DNA of 64,000 nt, taken from Aromatoleum buckelii. GTDB taxonomy: Bacteria; Pseudomonadota; Gammaproteobacteria; Burkholderiales; Rhodocyclaceae. Under the pieces are notes generated by a model. It was given only the letters and a program-made list of their open reading frames with translations. It was not told the origin of the DNA and ran no database searches. The first letter of the stretch is position 1; each line of letters opens with the position of its first letter. The stretch spans positions 620,001 through 684,000 of the forward strand of contig NZ_WTVH02000008.1 of NCBI RefSeq assembly GCF_012910785.2, written 5' to 3'. Below, piece by piece: positions 17,337-26,816 of the stretch. The position numbers and the translations under genes are program-made.

Positions 17337-18119
17337 TCAGCGGCCGGTGAAGCGCGGCGGGCGCTTGGCGAAGAACGCTTCGAGCCCTTCGCGGTAGTCC
17401 GCAGTGTCGAGGAACGCGAAGGCGGCGCGCTTCTCGTCTGCGCCGAGCGGCTCGTCCCGCATCAGCCGGTGCACCCACTGCTTGTGCCAGCGCGCGACGA
17501 GCGGAGCGCCGGCGGCGATGCGGGCCGCGCTCGCCTGCGCTTCGTCGATCACTTTCTCGTCGTCGACGATCCGCGTCAGCAGGCCTTTCTGCAGCGCTTC
17601 ACGCGCCGTCAGGATCCGGCCTTCGAGCAGGATCTCGAGCAGCACCGCCGGGCCGACGAGCTCGAGCAGCCCGGCCATCTCGCCCGGATACATCGAGAAG
17701 CCGAGGCGGTTGATCGGAGCGCCGAAGCGCGCCGATTCGCCGGCGATGCGCAAGTCGCAGCAGCCGGCGATCTCGAGGCCGCCGCCGACGCACGCGCCCT
17801 GGATCGCCGCAACGGTTGGAACCGGGCACGCACGGATCGCGTCGAGCGCGGCCGCGACGAGCCCGTCGTGGTAGTGCAGCGCGTCCTCGACCGTCGCGCG
17901 CACGGTGAGGAATTCCTCGATGTCGCCGCCCGCGGCGAAAGCCTTGTCGCCGTCGCCGCGCAGGATCACGCAGCGCAGCCCGTCGTCGGCCGCGATCCGT
18001 TCGAACGATTCGTGCAGCGCGATCCACATCGCCGAGTCGATCGCGTTGAGCTTGCCGGGGTTCGACAACACGAGGGTCGCGACCCCGTCGCCGGACGAAA
18101 AAACGATCCGGCCTTTCAT
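17337..18119 (-). CDS. Enoyl-CoA hydratase/isomerase (crotonase) family protein
   Basis: A 260-residue crotonase-fold protein. Start at 18119 (MKGRIVFSSGDG); the frame stays open to 18416 but the extra part is A/T-rich and non-crotonase. The oxyanion-hole region (AFAAGGDI, then GACVGGGLEIAG) is intact and E116 matches the first catalytic Glu of crotonase. The second catalytic Glu is replaced: the PEI motif reads P135-I136-N137. The enzyme is therefore unlikely to be a standard hydratase and may be an isomerase, decarboxylase or thioesterase-type member. Converges with cobQ; divergent from the acetate permease operon. Confidence 0.8.
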   Translation of the reverse strand: MKGRIVFSSGDGVATLVLSNPGKLNAIDSAMWIALHESFERIAADDGLRCVILRGDGDKAFAAGGDIEEFLTVRATVEDALHYHDGLVAAALDAIRACPVPTVAAIQGACVGGGLEIAGCCDLRIAGESARFGAPINRLGFSMYPGEMAGLLELVGPAVLLEILLEGRILTAREALQKGLLTRIVDDEKVIDEAQASAARIAAGAPLVARWHKQWVHRLMRDEPLGADEKRAAFAFLDTADYREGLEAFFAKRPPRFTGR

Positions 18120-18206
18120 TGCGCGTTGCCGTATGGAATATTCAACATGCTGTTTTCGCTTGTATTTTTTGCAATCAAAAATTCTCTTATGCGTTACAAA
18201 AAAACT

Positions 18207-18226
18207 TCCATACCCCACGGTATGGA
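18207..18226. promoter_or_regulatory. Palindrome between the crotonase gene and actP operon
   Basis: TCCATACC (18207-18214) and GGTATGGA (18219-18226) form a perfect 8-bp inverted repeat with a 4-base spacer in an A/T-rich stretch that stands out from the GC-rich surroundings. It lies 88 bases upstream of the crotonase start (leftward) and 123 bases before the DUF485 start (rightward). Operator or small hairpin; the regulator is unknown. Confidence 0.45.
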
Positions 18227-18234
18227 GTGATTTA

Positions 18235-18248
18235 GATGATATATCATC
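18235..18248. promoter_or_regulatory. Perfect 14-bp palindrome GATGATATATCATC
   Basis: GATGATATATCATC is self-complementary over all 14 bases and sits 9 bases from the neighbouring inverted repeat, 101 bases upstream of the DUF485-actP operon. It has the size of a dimeric repressor or activator operator. No regulator gene is adjacent to it. Confidence 0.45.
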
Positions 18249-18348
18249 CGCTCCAGTCACGACTGCGTCAGACGGTCGGGTGGAAAAATGAAGGTGAAGG
18301 TGGAGGCAGTCGGGTTTTCGTTGCTTTCTTACTTTGGGAGAGGTGAAA

Positions 18349-18669
18349 GTGTCCAGTTCCATGTATGCGCATATCAGGCGCAATCCGCGTTTTACGGAAC
18401 TCGTTTCGAAGCGCACCCGCTTTGCGACGATCCTGTCGGCGATCGTGCTGACGATCTTCTACGGCTTCGTGCTGCTCGTGGCGTTCGCGCCCGATCTGAT
18501 CGGCTCGCGCCTGTCCGGTACCAGCAACCTGACCTTCGGCGTCGCTGCCGGCCTGTTCCAGTTCATCTTCTTCTGGGTGCTGACCTTCATCTACGTGCGC
18601 CGCGCGAACGGCGAGTTCGACGACATCAACAATGAAATCGTGCGTGCCGCATGGAAGGACGAAAAATGA
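18349..18669 (+). CDS. DUF485 membrane protein (YjcH-like)
   Basis: A 106-residue inner-membrane protein with two helices ([21 protein letters not shown] and [19 protein letters not shown]). The GTG at 18349 is preferred because GGGAGAGG ends 6 bases upstream. DUF485 proteins (YjcH in E. coli) nearly always precede acetate permease, and this one overlaps actP by 4 bases (ATGA). It probably assists or regulates the symporter; the biochemical role is not established. Confidence 0.9.
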   Translation: MSSSMYAHIRRNPRFTELVSKRTRFATILSAIVLTIFYGFVLLVAFAPDLIGSRLSGTSNLTFGVAAGLFQFIFFWVLTFIYVRRANGEFDDINNEIVRAAWKDEK

Positions 18670-20345
18670 GGAAATCATCCTTCCTGTCGCGTCTCGCCGG
18701 CGGCCTGCTGCCGCTGGGGTTCGCTGCTTCGGCGTTCGCCGGTGACGCGATCGAGGCCACCGAGAAGCAGGGCGTCAATCTCACCGCGATCGGCATGTTC
18801 TTCGTCTTCGTGTTGATGACGCTCGGCATCACCTACTGGGCGGCGAGCCGCACCAAGTCGACGGCCGATTTCTACACCGCCGGCGGCGGCATCACCGGCT
18901 GGCAGAACGGGCTGGCGATCGCCGGCGACTACATGTCGGCGGCGACGCTGCTCGGCCTGACCGCGATGATGTACACGCAGGGCGTCGACGCGTACATCTA
19001 CATGATCGCGTTCTTCGTCGGCTGGCCGATCATCCTGTTCCTGATGGCCGAACGCCTGCGCAACCTCGGCAAGTTCACGTTCGCCGACATTACCGCGTAC
19101 CGCCTCGACCAGGGCAAGGTGCGCACGATGGCGGCGGTCAGTTCGCTGACGGTGGTGTGCTTCTATCTCGTCGCGCAGATGGTCGGCGCCGGTCAGCTGA
19201 TCAAGCTGCTGTTCGGCCTCGACTACGTCTATGCGCTGTTCGTCGTCGGCGCGCTGATGATGGTGTACGTGACGTTCGGCGGCATGGTCGCGACGACCTG
19301 GGTGCAGATCATCAAGGCCTGCATGCTGCTGATCGGCGGCACGACGGTGATGCTGCTCGCGTTCAGCCAGTTCGGTTTCAGCTTCGACGAGCTGACGACG
19401 CGCGCGATGGAAATGCACAAGCTCGGCGACAAGCTGCTCGCCCCGGGGAGCCTGCTCGCCGATCCGGTGACTGCGATCTCGCTCGGCCTCGGGCTGATGT
19501 TCGGAACGGCCGGCCTGCCGCACATCCTGATGCGCTTCTTCACCGTCACCGACGCGAAGGAAGCGCGCAAGTCGGTGCTCTACGCTTCGGGCATCGTCGC
19601 GTACTTCTTCAACGTCATCGCGATCATGGGCCTGTGCGCGATCCTGATCGTCGGCACGAACCCGGCGTTCTTCGAAGGCGGCGAGCTCGGCGGCAAGGTC
19701 ATCGGTGGCGGCAACATGATCGCGATGCACCTCGCGAGCGCCGTCGGCGGCAACCTGCTGCTCGGCTTCCTGTCGGCAGTCGCGTTCGCGACGATCCTCG
19801 CGGTCGTTGCCGGCCTCGCGCTCGCCGGCGCCTCGGCGATTTCGCACGACATCTACTCGCGCGTGATCATGAAAGGCAAGGCGTCCGAAACCACCGAGCT
19901 GAGAGTGTCGAAGTTCGCGACGATCGGCCTCGGCGTCGTCGCAGTGCTGCTCGGCATCGCGTTCGAGAAGATGAACATCGCGTTCATGGTCGCGCTCGCG
20001 TTCGGCGTCGCGGCATCGGCCAACTTCCCGGTGCTGATCCTGTCGATGTACTGGAAGGGCCTGACGACCCGCGGCGCGTTGTGGGGCGGCTACTCCGGCC
20101 TCGTCAGCGCGGTGATGTTCGTCGTGCTGTCGAAGTCGGTGTGGGTGGACGTGCTCGGCAATGCCTCGGCGATCTTCCCCTACACACAGCCGGCGCTGTT
20201 CTCGATGCCGATCGCGTTCCTGCTGACGATCATCGTGTCGAAGCTCGACATGAGCGCGCGCGCCAAGCGCGAGATCGAAGCTTTCGACGATCAGTACGTG
20301 CGTGCGCAGACCGGTGTCGGAGCGGCGACCGCGTCCAGCCACTGA
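18666..20345 (+). CDS. actP: Cation/acetate symporter ActP
   Basis: A 559-residue sodium:solute symporter family protein with an N-terminal signal-like helix ([15 protein letters not shown]) and about 13 further membrane segments. Characteristic segments: [32 protein letters not shown] (in part), [38 protein letters not shown]. ActP imports acetate and other short monocarboxylates such as glyoxylate or propionate. Coupled by overlap to the DUF485 gene. The propionate link would suit the propionyl-CoA pathway in this window, but that is inference. Confidence 0.93.
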   Translation: MRKSSFLSRLAGGLLPLGFAASAFAGDAIEATEKQGVNLTAIGMFFVFVLMTLGITYWAASRTKSTADFYTAGGGITGWQNGLAIAGDYMSAATLLGLTAMMYTQGVDAYIYMIAFFVGWPIILFLMAERLRNLGKFTFADITAYRLDQGKVRTMAAVSSLTVVCFYLVAQMVGAGQLIKLLFGLDYVYALFVVGALMMVYVTFGGMVATTWVQIIKACMLLIGGTTVMLLAFSQFGFSFDELTTRAMEMHKLGDKLLAPGSLLADPVTAISLGLGLMFGTAGLPHILMRFFTVTDAKEARKSVLYASGIVAYFFNVIAIMGLCAILIVGTNPAFFEGGELGGKVIGGGNMIAMHLASAVGGNLLLGFLSAVAFATILAVVAGLALAGASAISHDIYSRVIMKGKASETTELRVSKFATIGLGVVAVLLGIAFEKMNIAFMVALAFGVAASANFPVLILSMYWKGLTTRGALWGGYSGLVSAVMFVVLSKSVWVDVLGNASAIFPYTQPALFSMPIAFLLTIIVSKLDMSARAKREIEAFDDQYVRAQTGVGAATASSH

Positions 20346-20389
20346 GTCCGGGTACCGGAGATACCGCCGCGCTTCGGCGCGGCGGCACG

Positions 20390-20424
20390 ACCCCCGTCAG
20401 GCATTGCCCGGCGGGGGTTTTGTC
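20390..20424 (+). terminator. Rho-independent terminator after actP
   Basis: ACCCCCG (20390-20396) pairs with CGGGGGT (20412-20418) across a 15-base loop and is followed by TTTTGTCTTTT. Just before it, CCGCCGCGC-TTCG-GCGCGGCGG (20364-20385) is a perfect 9-bp stem with a UUCG tetraloop but no T-tract. The two hairpins in series close the actP transcript. Confidence 0.8.
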
Positions 20425-20441
20425 TTTTCGCCCCGCCTGCG

Positions 20442-21818
20442 TCACTCGCCGAAAGCGGCAGCGGTCTGTACCGCTGCAACTTGTCCGGCGGAACGGGCCA
20501 GCTGGGGGCACAGCCCCAATACGGCGCAGGCGTCGCTTTTGGTCAGGTCGTGGCCCAGCATCAGCCGCACGTCGACGGCGAGATCGTTCGACGCGGTGGC
20601 CCGGACTGCCGGCCGGAACGGCAGGCGGGCGGCGAACGCAGTGGCCGCTTCGCGGTAGCCGTCGCGGTATTCGACGAAGGACGCGGCCTGGTCGAACGGG
20701 CGGCTGTTCGTCAGGCGCGGGCGCGCGGCCCCCTGCTGTTCGAGCAATCCGGCAAGCCGCCGAGCGAGGCCTTCGCCGCCGTGACCGTTCGAAATCTCGT
20801 GGCGCGCCGGCCGGGACGCTGACGGACGAGGCGCAGCAGCCGGGCGCAGGTCATCGGTGAGGTTCGGGGTGGCAGCGCGAGCGGCGAGCGGCTCAGTCGC
20901 CCGGGGGAGCGCAGAAGGGCGCGCGGCGGCGGTGATGATCGCGGCTGCCTCGACGACCGCCGTTTCACGCCTTGGCGGCCCATTGAGCAGTTCGAAGACG
21001 TTTTCGGCGACTTTCACGAGCCTTGCGCGCGGCGTCGTCCTGACCGCAGGTCCGGCAATCGCTGCGGCCGGCGCGGGTGCTGGCGCAGCGGCTTGCGCCA
21101 ACGCAGGGATCGGCGTCGCTGTGCCCGGCAGATCGGCGGCAATGGTGCCGACCGTGACCGATGGCCCCGCGGCAGTTGAGGGGAGCGGGGCTGCTGACAG
21201 CGCCGGGAACGGCTGCGCGGGTCCGGCTTCAGCCGGAGGCACGGACTGCGCGACATTCAGGATTGGGGCGGGTGCAGCAGGCGAGGCCCCGCTTGCCCGC
21301 GCGTTGGCGAACTCCGCTTTGTCCTGCATGCCGAGGCGTCGGTAAACCGTTGCCAGGTTGGTCCATGCGCGACGGTTGTTGCCGTCGAGTTCGACGGCCC
21401 GGCGCAGCGACGTCGCTGCGGCGTCGTGCCGTCCTGCGAGCAGCAGCGCGTAGCCGAGATTGTTGTACAGGTGGCTCGCCGCGGGGGCGAGACTCACCGC
21501 CCGTTCGAGTGCCCGCAAACCGTCCTCGAACCGGCCGAGCGCGGCCTGCAGCGAGCCGAGCGCGTTCCACGCCGCAGCGTGTTCAGGGTCGGCATCCAGG
21601 GCTTCGCGGTACGCGGCGATCGCTTCTTCATTGGCGCCCCGCCTCTCCTTGTAACGCCCGAGCGCGAAATAGCCGGCCGCGTCGTTCGTGGCGCCATGGT
21701 GCACGCTTTGCACCGGCGCAATTTTCCAGGCGTTTTCCGGCATCACCGGGTTCGTGCTGCACGCGCTGACCAAAAGCGCGGCGAGCACCGGGTTCAACGC
21801 GAGTACGCGCTTTTTCAT
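20442..21818 (-). CDS. tadD: TPR lipoprotein of the Tad locus (TadD-like)
   Basis: A 458-residue protein with a lipobox (LLVSACS, lipidated at about C20). Residues 45-180 contain three to four tetratricopeptide repeats (AAGYFALGRYKERRG, AAAWNALGSLQAALG, LYNNLGYALLLAG). The rest is a long Ala/Pro-rich linker and a short ordered C-terminus, longer than typical TadD. TadD is an outer-membrane-associated pilotin-like factor needed for the secretin and pilus assembly. It is the last gene of the leftward tad transcription unit, 16 bases after tadC. Confidence 0.82.
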   Translation of the reverse strand: MKKRVLALNPVLAALLVSACSTNPVMPENAWKIAPVQSVHHGATNDAAGYFALGRYKERRGANEEAIAAYREALDADPEHAAAWNALGSLQAALGRFEDGLRALERAVSLAPAASHLYNNLGYALLLAGRHDAAATSLRRAVELDGNNRRAWTNLATVYRRLGMQDKAEFANARASGASPAAPAPILNVAQSVPPAEAGPAQPFPALSAAPLPSTAAGPSVTVGTIAADLPGTATPIPALAQAAAPAPAPAAAIAGPAVRTTPRARLVKVAENVFELLNGPPRRETAVVEAAAIITAAARPSALPRATEPLAARAATPNLTDDLRPAAAPRPSASRPARHEISNGHGGEGLARRLAGLLEQQGAARPRLTNSRPFDQAASFVEYRDGYREAATAFAARLPFRPAVRATASNDLAVDVRLMLGHDLTKSDACAVLGLCPQLARSAGQVAAVQTAAAFGE

Positions 21819-21834
21819 CGTGCTTCTCCTCGCG

Positions 21835-22782
21835 TCAGCCGCCGCTGGTTCCCGCCATCGTCGGCAGCAGGATGCGGTACACCTGGATCATCGCCGGCCC
21901 GAGCAGCACGAGCATCAGCGACGGAAAGATGAAGAAGATCAGCGGGAACAGCAGCTTCAGCGCGATCTTCGCTGCGGCTTCCTCGGCGCGCTGGCGGCGC
22001 CGCGTGCGCAACATGTCGGAGTGGATGCGCAGCGATGTCGCGATGCTCGTGCCGAAGCGCTCCGCCTGGATCACCATCGCGACGAAACCTTCGACTTCCT
22101 CGACGCCGGTCCGGGCGGCGAGATTGCGCAGCGCTCGCGCCCGTTCGAGGCCCGCACGCAGTTCCAGCGTCACGAGATGCAGCTCTTCGGCGAGCGCTTC
22201 GCTCTTGTGCTGCATCTCGTCGGCGACGCGCACCAGCGCCGCCTCGACGCCGAGACCGGCTTCGACACACACCGTCATCAGGTCGAGCGCATCCGGGAAA
22301 GTCTCGAAAATCTCGCGTTGGCGCACGAAGATCAGCCGGTTCAGGACGATGTTCGGCACGTAATAGCCGAACGCCGCCGCGAGCAGCACGACCAACAGCG
22401 TGCCCTGGAACTGCAGCGACGGCGTCGACACCAGCACTGTGGAATACGCGAGCAGCGGCAGCCCGAGCGCGAGGACGGTCTTGACGCCGAAGAACGCGAG
22501 CGGCGCGGCGGCGTGGCGGATGCCGGCGTGCATGAAGCGCGCGCGCAGCGCCGACATGTCCTCGCTGTCCTCCGGCGTCGATAGCTTCGCGAAGGGTTTC
22601 GTCAGCTTGACGGTGCGTTCGATCCAGGCGTCGGCCCCCGGTCCGACGGTCGACTTGCCGCCCCCGAGTGCCTGCAGCCGGTCCGCGGTCGCCGAGCGCG
22701 AGAACAGGCTCATGACAAAGAACGCGCCCGCCGTCACCGCGACGAAGAGCAGCCCGAGAAATCCGATCTGCGTGTAGTCCAT
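21835..22782 (-). CDS. tadC: Tad pilus inner-membrane platform protein TadC
   Basis: A 315-residue T2SS-F-domain protein with an N-terminal helix (GFLGLLFVAVTAGAFFVMSLF), central helices and a C-terminal hydrophobic pair ending LLGPAMIQVYRILLPTM. The cytosolic T2SF domain includes ALDLMTVCVEAGLGVEAALVRVA in the usual place. With TadB it forms the platform on which TadA drives Flp assembly. Directly follows tadB with 24 bases between. Confidence 0.9.
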   Translation of the reverse strand: MDYTQIGFLGLLFVAVTAGAFFVMSLFSRSATADRLQALGGGKSTVGPGADAWIERTVKLTKPFAKLSTPEDSEDMSALRARFMHAGIRHAAAPLAFFGVKTVLALGLPLLAYSTVLVSTPSLQFQGTLLVVLLAAAFGYYVPNIVLNRLIFVRQREIFETFPDALDLMTVCVEAGLGVEAALVRVADEMQHKSEALAEELHLVTLELRAGLERARALRNLAARTGVEEVEGFVAMVIQAERFGTSIATSLRIHSDMLRTRRRQRAEEAAAKIALKLLFPLIFFIFPSLMLVLLGPAMIQVYRILLPTMAGTSGG

Positions 22783-22806
22783 GTCCCGTTCTCCCGTCTT
22801 CCGCCG

Positions 22807-23781
22807 CTACACGCGGATGCGGATGATCTTGCGCATCCACACCACGCCCAGCACCATCATCCCCATGGCGCCGTAGATGAAGTTGATCCCTGCCGGGTCT
22901 TCCCACAGCACTTTCATGAAGCCGGGGTTGACGATGTTGATCAGCGCCGCGGTCGCGAACGGCAGGCAGCCGAGGATCCACGCCGACAGCTTCCCTTCGG
23001 CCGACAGCGTGCGGATCTCGCCGTACAGCTTCAGCCGCGCGCGCACGATCTTGCTGATGTTGTCGAGCAGCTCCGCGAGATTGCCGCCCGAATCGCGCTG
23101 GATCAGCACCGCAATGACGAAGTAGCTGAGGTCGGTGCTGTCGGTGCGCGAAGCGAGGTTCAGCATCGCCGTCTGCTGCGGCACGCCGTAGTTCATCTCG
23201 TCGAACAGGATGCGGAACTCGCCGCCGATCGGGTCCTTCATCTCCTCGGCGACCATCTTGATCGCGGTCGGAAACGCGTGTCCGGCGCGCAATGCGCGGC
23301 CCATCAGGTCGAGCGCTTCGGGCAGCTGCAGCTCGAAGCGCTGCATGTGCTGGTTGCGCGCGCGCATCACGTACAGCGTCGGCAGCGCCCCGAGCACCGC
23401 GGCGAAGCCGGCGCCGAGGAACAGCGGCCGGTTCAGCAGCAGCGGCAACGTGAAGCCGAGCGCCGCGAGCGCGACCGTCCAGCCGGCGAACTGCGCCAGC
23501 GTCAGTTGCAGGCGCGACTGCACGATGAGCCGGTTGATGCCGTGAAGTTGCGGCACGGCCGCGAGGAGGCGGTCGCCGGCGGCCGAGCCCGCGGCGTTCT
23601 GCTCCTTGTACAGCGACGCCGGCCGGGCGCTGCGCACGCCGCTCGCGACTTCGTCGAGGCGGCGGTTGAGCCGCTTCGCGTCGGCGCTGTGGCTCGACGC
23701 CCACCACAGGTAGGCGCCTTCGAGGAACAGCACGACCGTGATGAAGGTCGCGAGGGCGAAGAGCAGCGTCAGGATGTCCAT
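22807..23781 (-). CDS. tadB: Tad pilus inner-membrane platform protein TadB
   Basis: A 324-residue T2SS-F-domain protein; the typical ALDLMGRALRAGHAFPTAIKMV segment lies about residue 170, and helices flank the cytosolic domain. Paralogue of TadC. It starts 8 bases after the tadA stop, so the two are translated together. Confidence 0.92.
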   Translation of the reverse strand: MDILTLLFALATFITVVLFLEGAYLWWASSHSADAKRLNRRLDEVASGVRSARPASLYKEQNAAGSAAGDRLLAAVPQLHGINRLIVQSRLQLTLAQFAGWTVALAALGFTLPLLLNRPLFLGAGFAAVLGALPTLYVMRARNQHMQRFELQLPEALDLMGRALRAGHAFPTAIKMVAEEMKDPIGGEFRILFDEMNYGVPQQTAMLNLASRTDSTDLSYFVIAVLIQRDSGGNLAELLDNISKIVRARLKLYGEIRTLSAEGKLSAWILGCLPFATAALINIVNPGFMKVLWEDPAGINFIYGAMGMMVLGVVWMRKIIRIRV

Positions 23782-23788
23782 CGTGTTC

Positions 23789-25141
23789 TCACTCGAAGCG
23801 CCGCCCGGGGTTGAACATGTCCTCGGGCAGGCGGATGCCGAACGAGCGCAGGCGTTCGGCGAAATGCGGGCGCACGCCGGTCGCGGTGAAGTAGCCCTGC
23901 ACTTCGCCGGTCTCCGAAATGCCCGTCTGACGGAACGCGAAGATCTCCTGCATCGTGATCATCTCGCCTTCCATGCCGGTGATCTCCTGGATGCTGATGA
24001 CTTTGCGCTTGCCGTCGGTCAGCCGGCTCGCCTGCACGATCAGGCCGATCGCGCTGGCGATCTGCGCGCGCGCGACTTTCGGTGGCAGGTTCGCGTCGGA
24101 CATGCCGATCATGTTCTCCATGCGGCCGAGCGCATCACGCGGCGTGTTCGCGTGCACCGTCGTCATCGAGCCTTCGTGGCCGGTGTTCATCGCCTGCAGC
24201 ACGTCGAAGGCTTCGGCGCCACGCGTCTCGCCGAGGATGATCCGGTCCGGGCGCATGCGCAGCGCGTTCCTCACCAGCGCGCGCTGCGAGACTTCGCCTT
24301 TGCCCTCGATGTTCGGCGGCCGCGTCTCGAGCCGCACGACGTGCGGCTGCTGCAGCTGCAGCTCCGCCGCGTCCTCGATCGTGACGATGCGCTCGTCGGC
24401 AGGGATGTTCGCGGTCAGGATGTTCAGCAGCGTCGTCTTGCCGCTGCCGGTGCCGCCCGAGATCAGGATGTTCACTTTTGCGCGCGCGAGGCCCGCGAGG
24501 AGCTCGCCCATCTCCGGCGTCAGCGCCTTGAAGCCGATCAGCTTCTCCATCGTCAGCGGCACCGCGGCGAAGCGGCGGATCGACACCACCGGCCCGTCGA
24601 GCGCGAGCGGCGGGATGATCGCGTTCACGCGCGAGCCGTCCGGCAGGCGCGCGTCGACCATCGGGCTCGACTCGTCGACGCGCCGCCCGACGCGCGACAC
24701 GATCTTGTCGATGATCTTCATCAGGTGCGCGTCGTCGCTGAACGTGACGGGGGTCAGCTCGATCTTGCCGTGCCGCTCGACGTAGATCTGCTGCGAGCCG
24801 TTGATCAGGATGTCCGACACCGTCGGGTCCGCGAGCAGCGGCTCGATCGGCCCGAGCCCGAGCATCTCGTACTGGATGTCGCGCACGAGGTCGCGCCGCT
24901 CGTTCGTGTTGATGACGACGTTTTCTTCGGCGAGCAGGCGCTCGACCATCAGCCGCAATTCGTCCCGCAACTGCTCGGGAGCGAGGTTCTCCATCGCCTC
25001 GAGGTCGATGCGCGACAGCAGCAGCTGGTGGATGCGCATCTTCAGCGTCTGATACGCCTTGTTCGCGTGGGGGTCGGGCGCCGCCGCCGGACGCATCACG
25101 GTGTCGGTCGGGACTGATTCGAGGCGCTGTCGCAAGCTCAT
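23789..25141 (-). CDS. tadA: Tad pilus assembly ATPase TadA (CpaF)
   Basis: A 450-residue secretion ATPase of the VirB11/GspE superfamily, cytosolic and hexameric, powering Flp pilus extension and perhaps retraction. Walker A is GGTGSGKTT at residues 229-237, with an Asp box ([23 protein letters not shown] region) and a His box ([18 protein letters not shown]) after it. An AAAGGAA ribosome binding site precedes the ATG at 25141. The N-terminal 80 residues form the usual helical cap. It lies 36 bases after tadZ. Confidence 0.97.
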   Translation of the reverse strand: MSLRQRLESVPTDTVMRPAAAPDPHANKAYQTLKMRIHQLLLSRIDLEAMENLAPEQLRDELRLMVERLLAEENVVINTNERRDLVRDIQYEMLGLGPIEPLLADPTVSDILINGSQQIYVERHGKIELTPVTFSDDAHLMKIIDKIVSRVGRRVDESSPMVDARLPDGSRVNAIIPPLALDGPVVSIRRFAAVPLTMEKLIGFKALTPEMGELLAGLARAKVNILISGGTGSGKTTLLNILTANIPADERIVTIEDAAELQLQQPHVVRLETRPPNIEGKGEVSQRALVRNALRMRPDRIILGETRGAEAFDVLQAMNTGHEGSMTTVHANTPRDALGRMENMIGMSDANLPPKVARAQIASAIGLIVQASRLTDGKRKVISIQEITGMEGEMITMQEIFAFRQTGISETGEVQGYFTATGVRPHFAERLRSFGIRLPEDMFNPGRRFE

Positions 25142-25177
25142 TTCACGTTCCTTTCAATAGTCATCCGCGTGCCGCGC

Positions 25178-26332
25178 TCAATGCGTCGCGAACAGGCGCG
25201 ACAGCCAGCCCTTGCTCGCTTTTTCCGGGTCGTCGACGAGCGAGTCGGCGATTTCGCGCAGCGCTTTCGTCACCGGGCTGTTCTTCGCCAGCCGCGCGAT
25301 CGGCTCGCCCTGGTTCACCGACGCCGCGACCGTGTCGTAGCTGTTCGGCACCGTCTTGAACAGCTTCGCCTTCACCGTGCGCTCGACGTCCTGCAGGCTG
25401 ATCTCGCTGTTCTTGTGCTGGCGATTGACGACCAGACCGACTTTCGACATCGGGTAGCCGAGCGACACGAACACCTCGACGAGCCGCTTCGCTTCGCGGA
25501 TGAACGGCAACGTCAGCTGGACCACCGGAAAGATCATGTCGGCCATGTCGAACGGCTTCAGGCTCACCGCGTCGAGCGAGCGCCCGACATCGACGATGAC
25601 GAAGTCGTAGTTCGTGCGCGCGACCTTGAGGATCGCCTCGACGTGCTCGGGACGGACGTCGGTCGAGTGGGCCGGGTCGTCAGGCGCCGCGAGCAGGTGA
25701 AAGCCGGGCGCAACCTCGAGCATCGCCGATTGCAGGAAGGCGGCATCGAGCCGGTGGATCTGCTGGCACACCAGTGCCAGATTGCTCGCCGGCTTCAGGT
25801 CGGTGACGTACATCGCCGCGTCGCCGAACTGCAGGTTCAGGTCGATCAGCGCGACGCGCTTGCCGTGCACCGCCGCGAGGACCCAGGCGAGATTCGTCGC
25901 GAGGAACGTCGCGCCGCTGCCGCCCTTGCAGGAGGTCAGGGCGAGGATCTTGCCGTTGGTCGCGCTGCCGCCCCGCTTGCGCAGGATGCGCGCCAAGGCA
26001 GCGTGCAATGCCTCGGGCGACGGCGAACTCGGCAGCACTTCGCGCACCCCGGCACGGAACGCCTGCAGCAGGAAGTCCGACGACGTGTCGGCCGTGATGA
26101 CGATCGGCTCGATCTGCGGGTAGCGCAGCGTCAATTGCTCGAGCGCATCGAGGTTCGCCGGGCGGAATGCGTCGAGTACGACGACGTCCGGCACCGTGCC
26201 ATTGACTGCGCCGAGCGGTTCGCTCGACGTCGCGTGACCGACAGCGACGTCCATCAACTTGCCCGCCTGCGCGAGCGTCGCCCGCAGACGCTCGGCGCTG
26301 TCGTGGTTGTCGGAAAGGATTCGGATTTTCAT
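25178..26332 (-). CDS. tadZ: TadZ/CpaE pilus localisation ATPase
   Basis: A 384-residue protein with an N-terminal receiver-like domain (MKIRILSDNHDSAERL, lacking a full phospho-acceptor set) and a C-terminal ParA/MinD-type ATPase with a deviant Walker A (TSCKGGSGATFLATNLA). TadZ proteins mark the cell pole or assembly site for the Tad machine. AGAGGAA precedes the ATG at 26332. The Lys of the canonical GKGGxGKT is partly altered (GGSGAT), a common feature in CpaE-like proteins. Confidence 0.9.
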   Translation of the reverse strand: MKIRILSDNHDSAERLRATLAQAGKLMDVAVGHATSSEPLGAVNGTVPDVVVLDAFRPANLDALEQLTLRYPQIEPIVITADTSSDFLLQAFRAGVREVLPSSPSPEALHAALARILRKRGGSATNGKILALTSCKGGSGATFLATNLAWVLAAVHGKRVALIDLNLQFGDAAMYVTDLKPASNLALVCQQIHRLDAAFLQSAMLEVAPGFHLLAAPDDPAHSTDVRPEHVEAILKVARTNYDFVIVDVGRSLDAVSLKPFDMADMIFPVVQLTLPFIREAKRLVEVFVSLGYPMSKVGLVVNRQHKNSEISLQDVERTVKAKLFKTVPNSYDTVAASVNQGEPIARLAKNSPVTKALREIADSLVDDPEKASKGWLSRLFATH

Positions 26333-26363
26333 GAGGGCTTCCTCTGTGGCATCCGTTCATTCG

Positions 26364-26816
26364 TCAGAGACACACCGGGTTGGCGACGTCATCGATCGAG
26401 CTTGCGAGGCTTTCGCGCGGGAGGGTGGTCGCGAATGCCGGCAGGCTCAGGCTGAGTGGAACGAGCGGAATGTAAGTGGCGATTGGTACGGGTTCGATCC
26501 GGACCGTTATCTCGTCGCAGGTCTCGGGGCCGCAGCCCGTGGGCGTGTACAAGATCGTGATCTTGTCGCTCGGAACCGTCGGAAACAGACTTGTCATTTT
26601 GGCCTTGATTGCTGAGTCGGCAACATCACAGACAACGGCGATACGTGCACCGAGGCGTGTCGCCTCCGTCGCCGTGTTCCAGTAAAAGAAGACGCGGCCC
26701 ATTTCCATTACGCCGATCAGCAGGGTGAAGAAAAGTGCTGCGACAAGCGCAAACTCGATGGCGGCTACGCCCCGCTGTGTGCGTTTTCCAGTTTCTTCGG
26801 AGAAGCCCCGCCTCAT
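26364..26816 (-). CDS. tadF: TadE/TadF-like minor pseudopilin
   Basis: A 150-residue protein with a pseudopilin-like N-terminus (QRG-VAAIEFALVAALFF) whose cleavage after Gly by the TadV peptidase is expected, then one membrane helix and a periplasmic domain with several cysteines (CDVAD, TGCGPETCDE). The start ATG at 26816 overlaps the stop of the preceding gene (TGATG); a GTG three bases earlier would also work. Minor pilins of this type are required for Flp pilus biogenesis. tadE versus tadF naming is arbitrary here. Confidence 0.82.
   Translation of the reverse strand: MRRGFSEETGKRTQRGVAAIEFALVAALFFTLLIGVMEMGRVFFYWNTATEATRLGARIAVVCDVADSAIKAKMTSLFPTVPSDKITILYTPTGCGPETCDEITVRIEPVPIATYIPLVPLSLSLPAFATTLPRESLASSIDDVANPVCL

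Noticed and set aside
18120-18416. N-terminal extension of the crotonase-family gene
   Set aside because: The extra codons come from an A/T-rich regulatory stretch with palindromes; crotonase homology starts at 18119.
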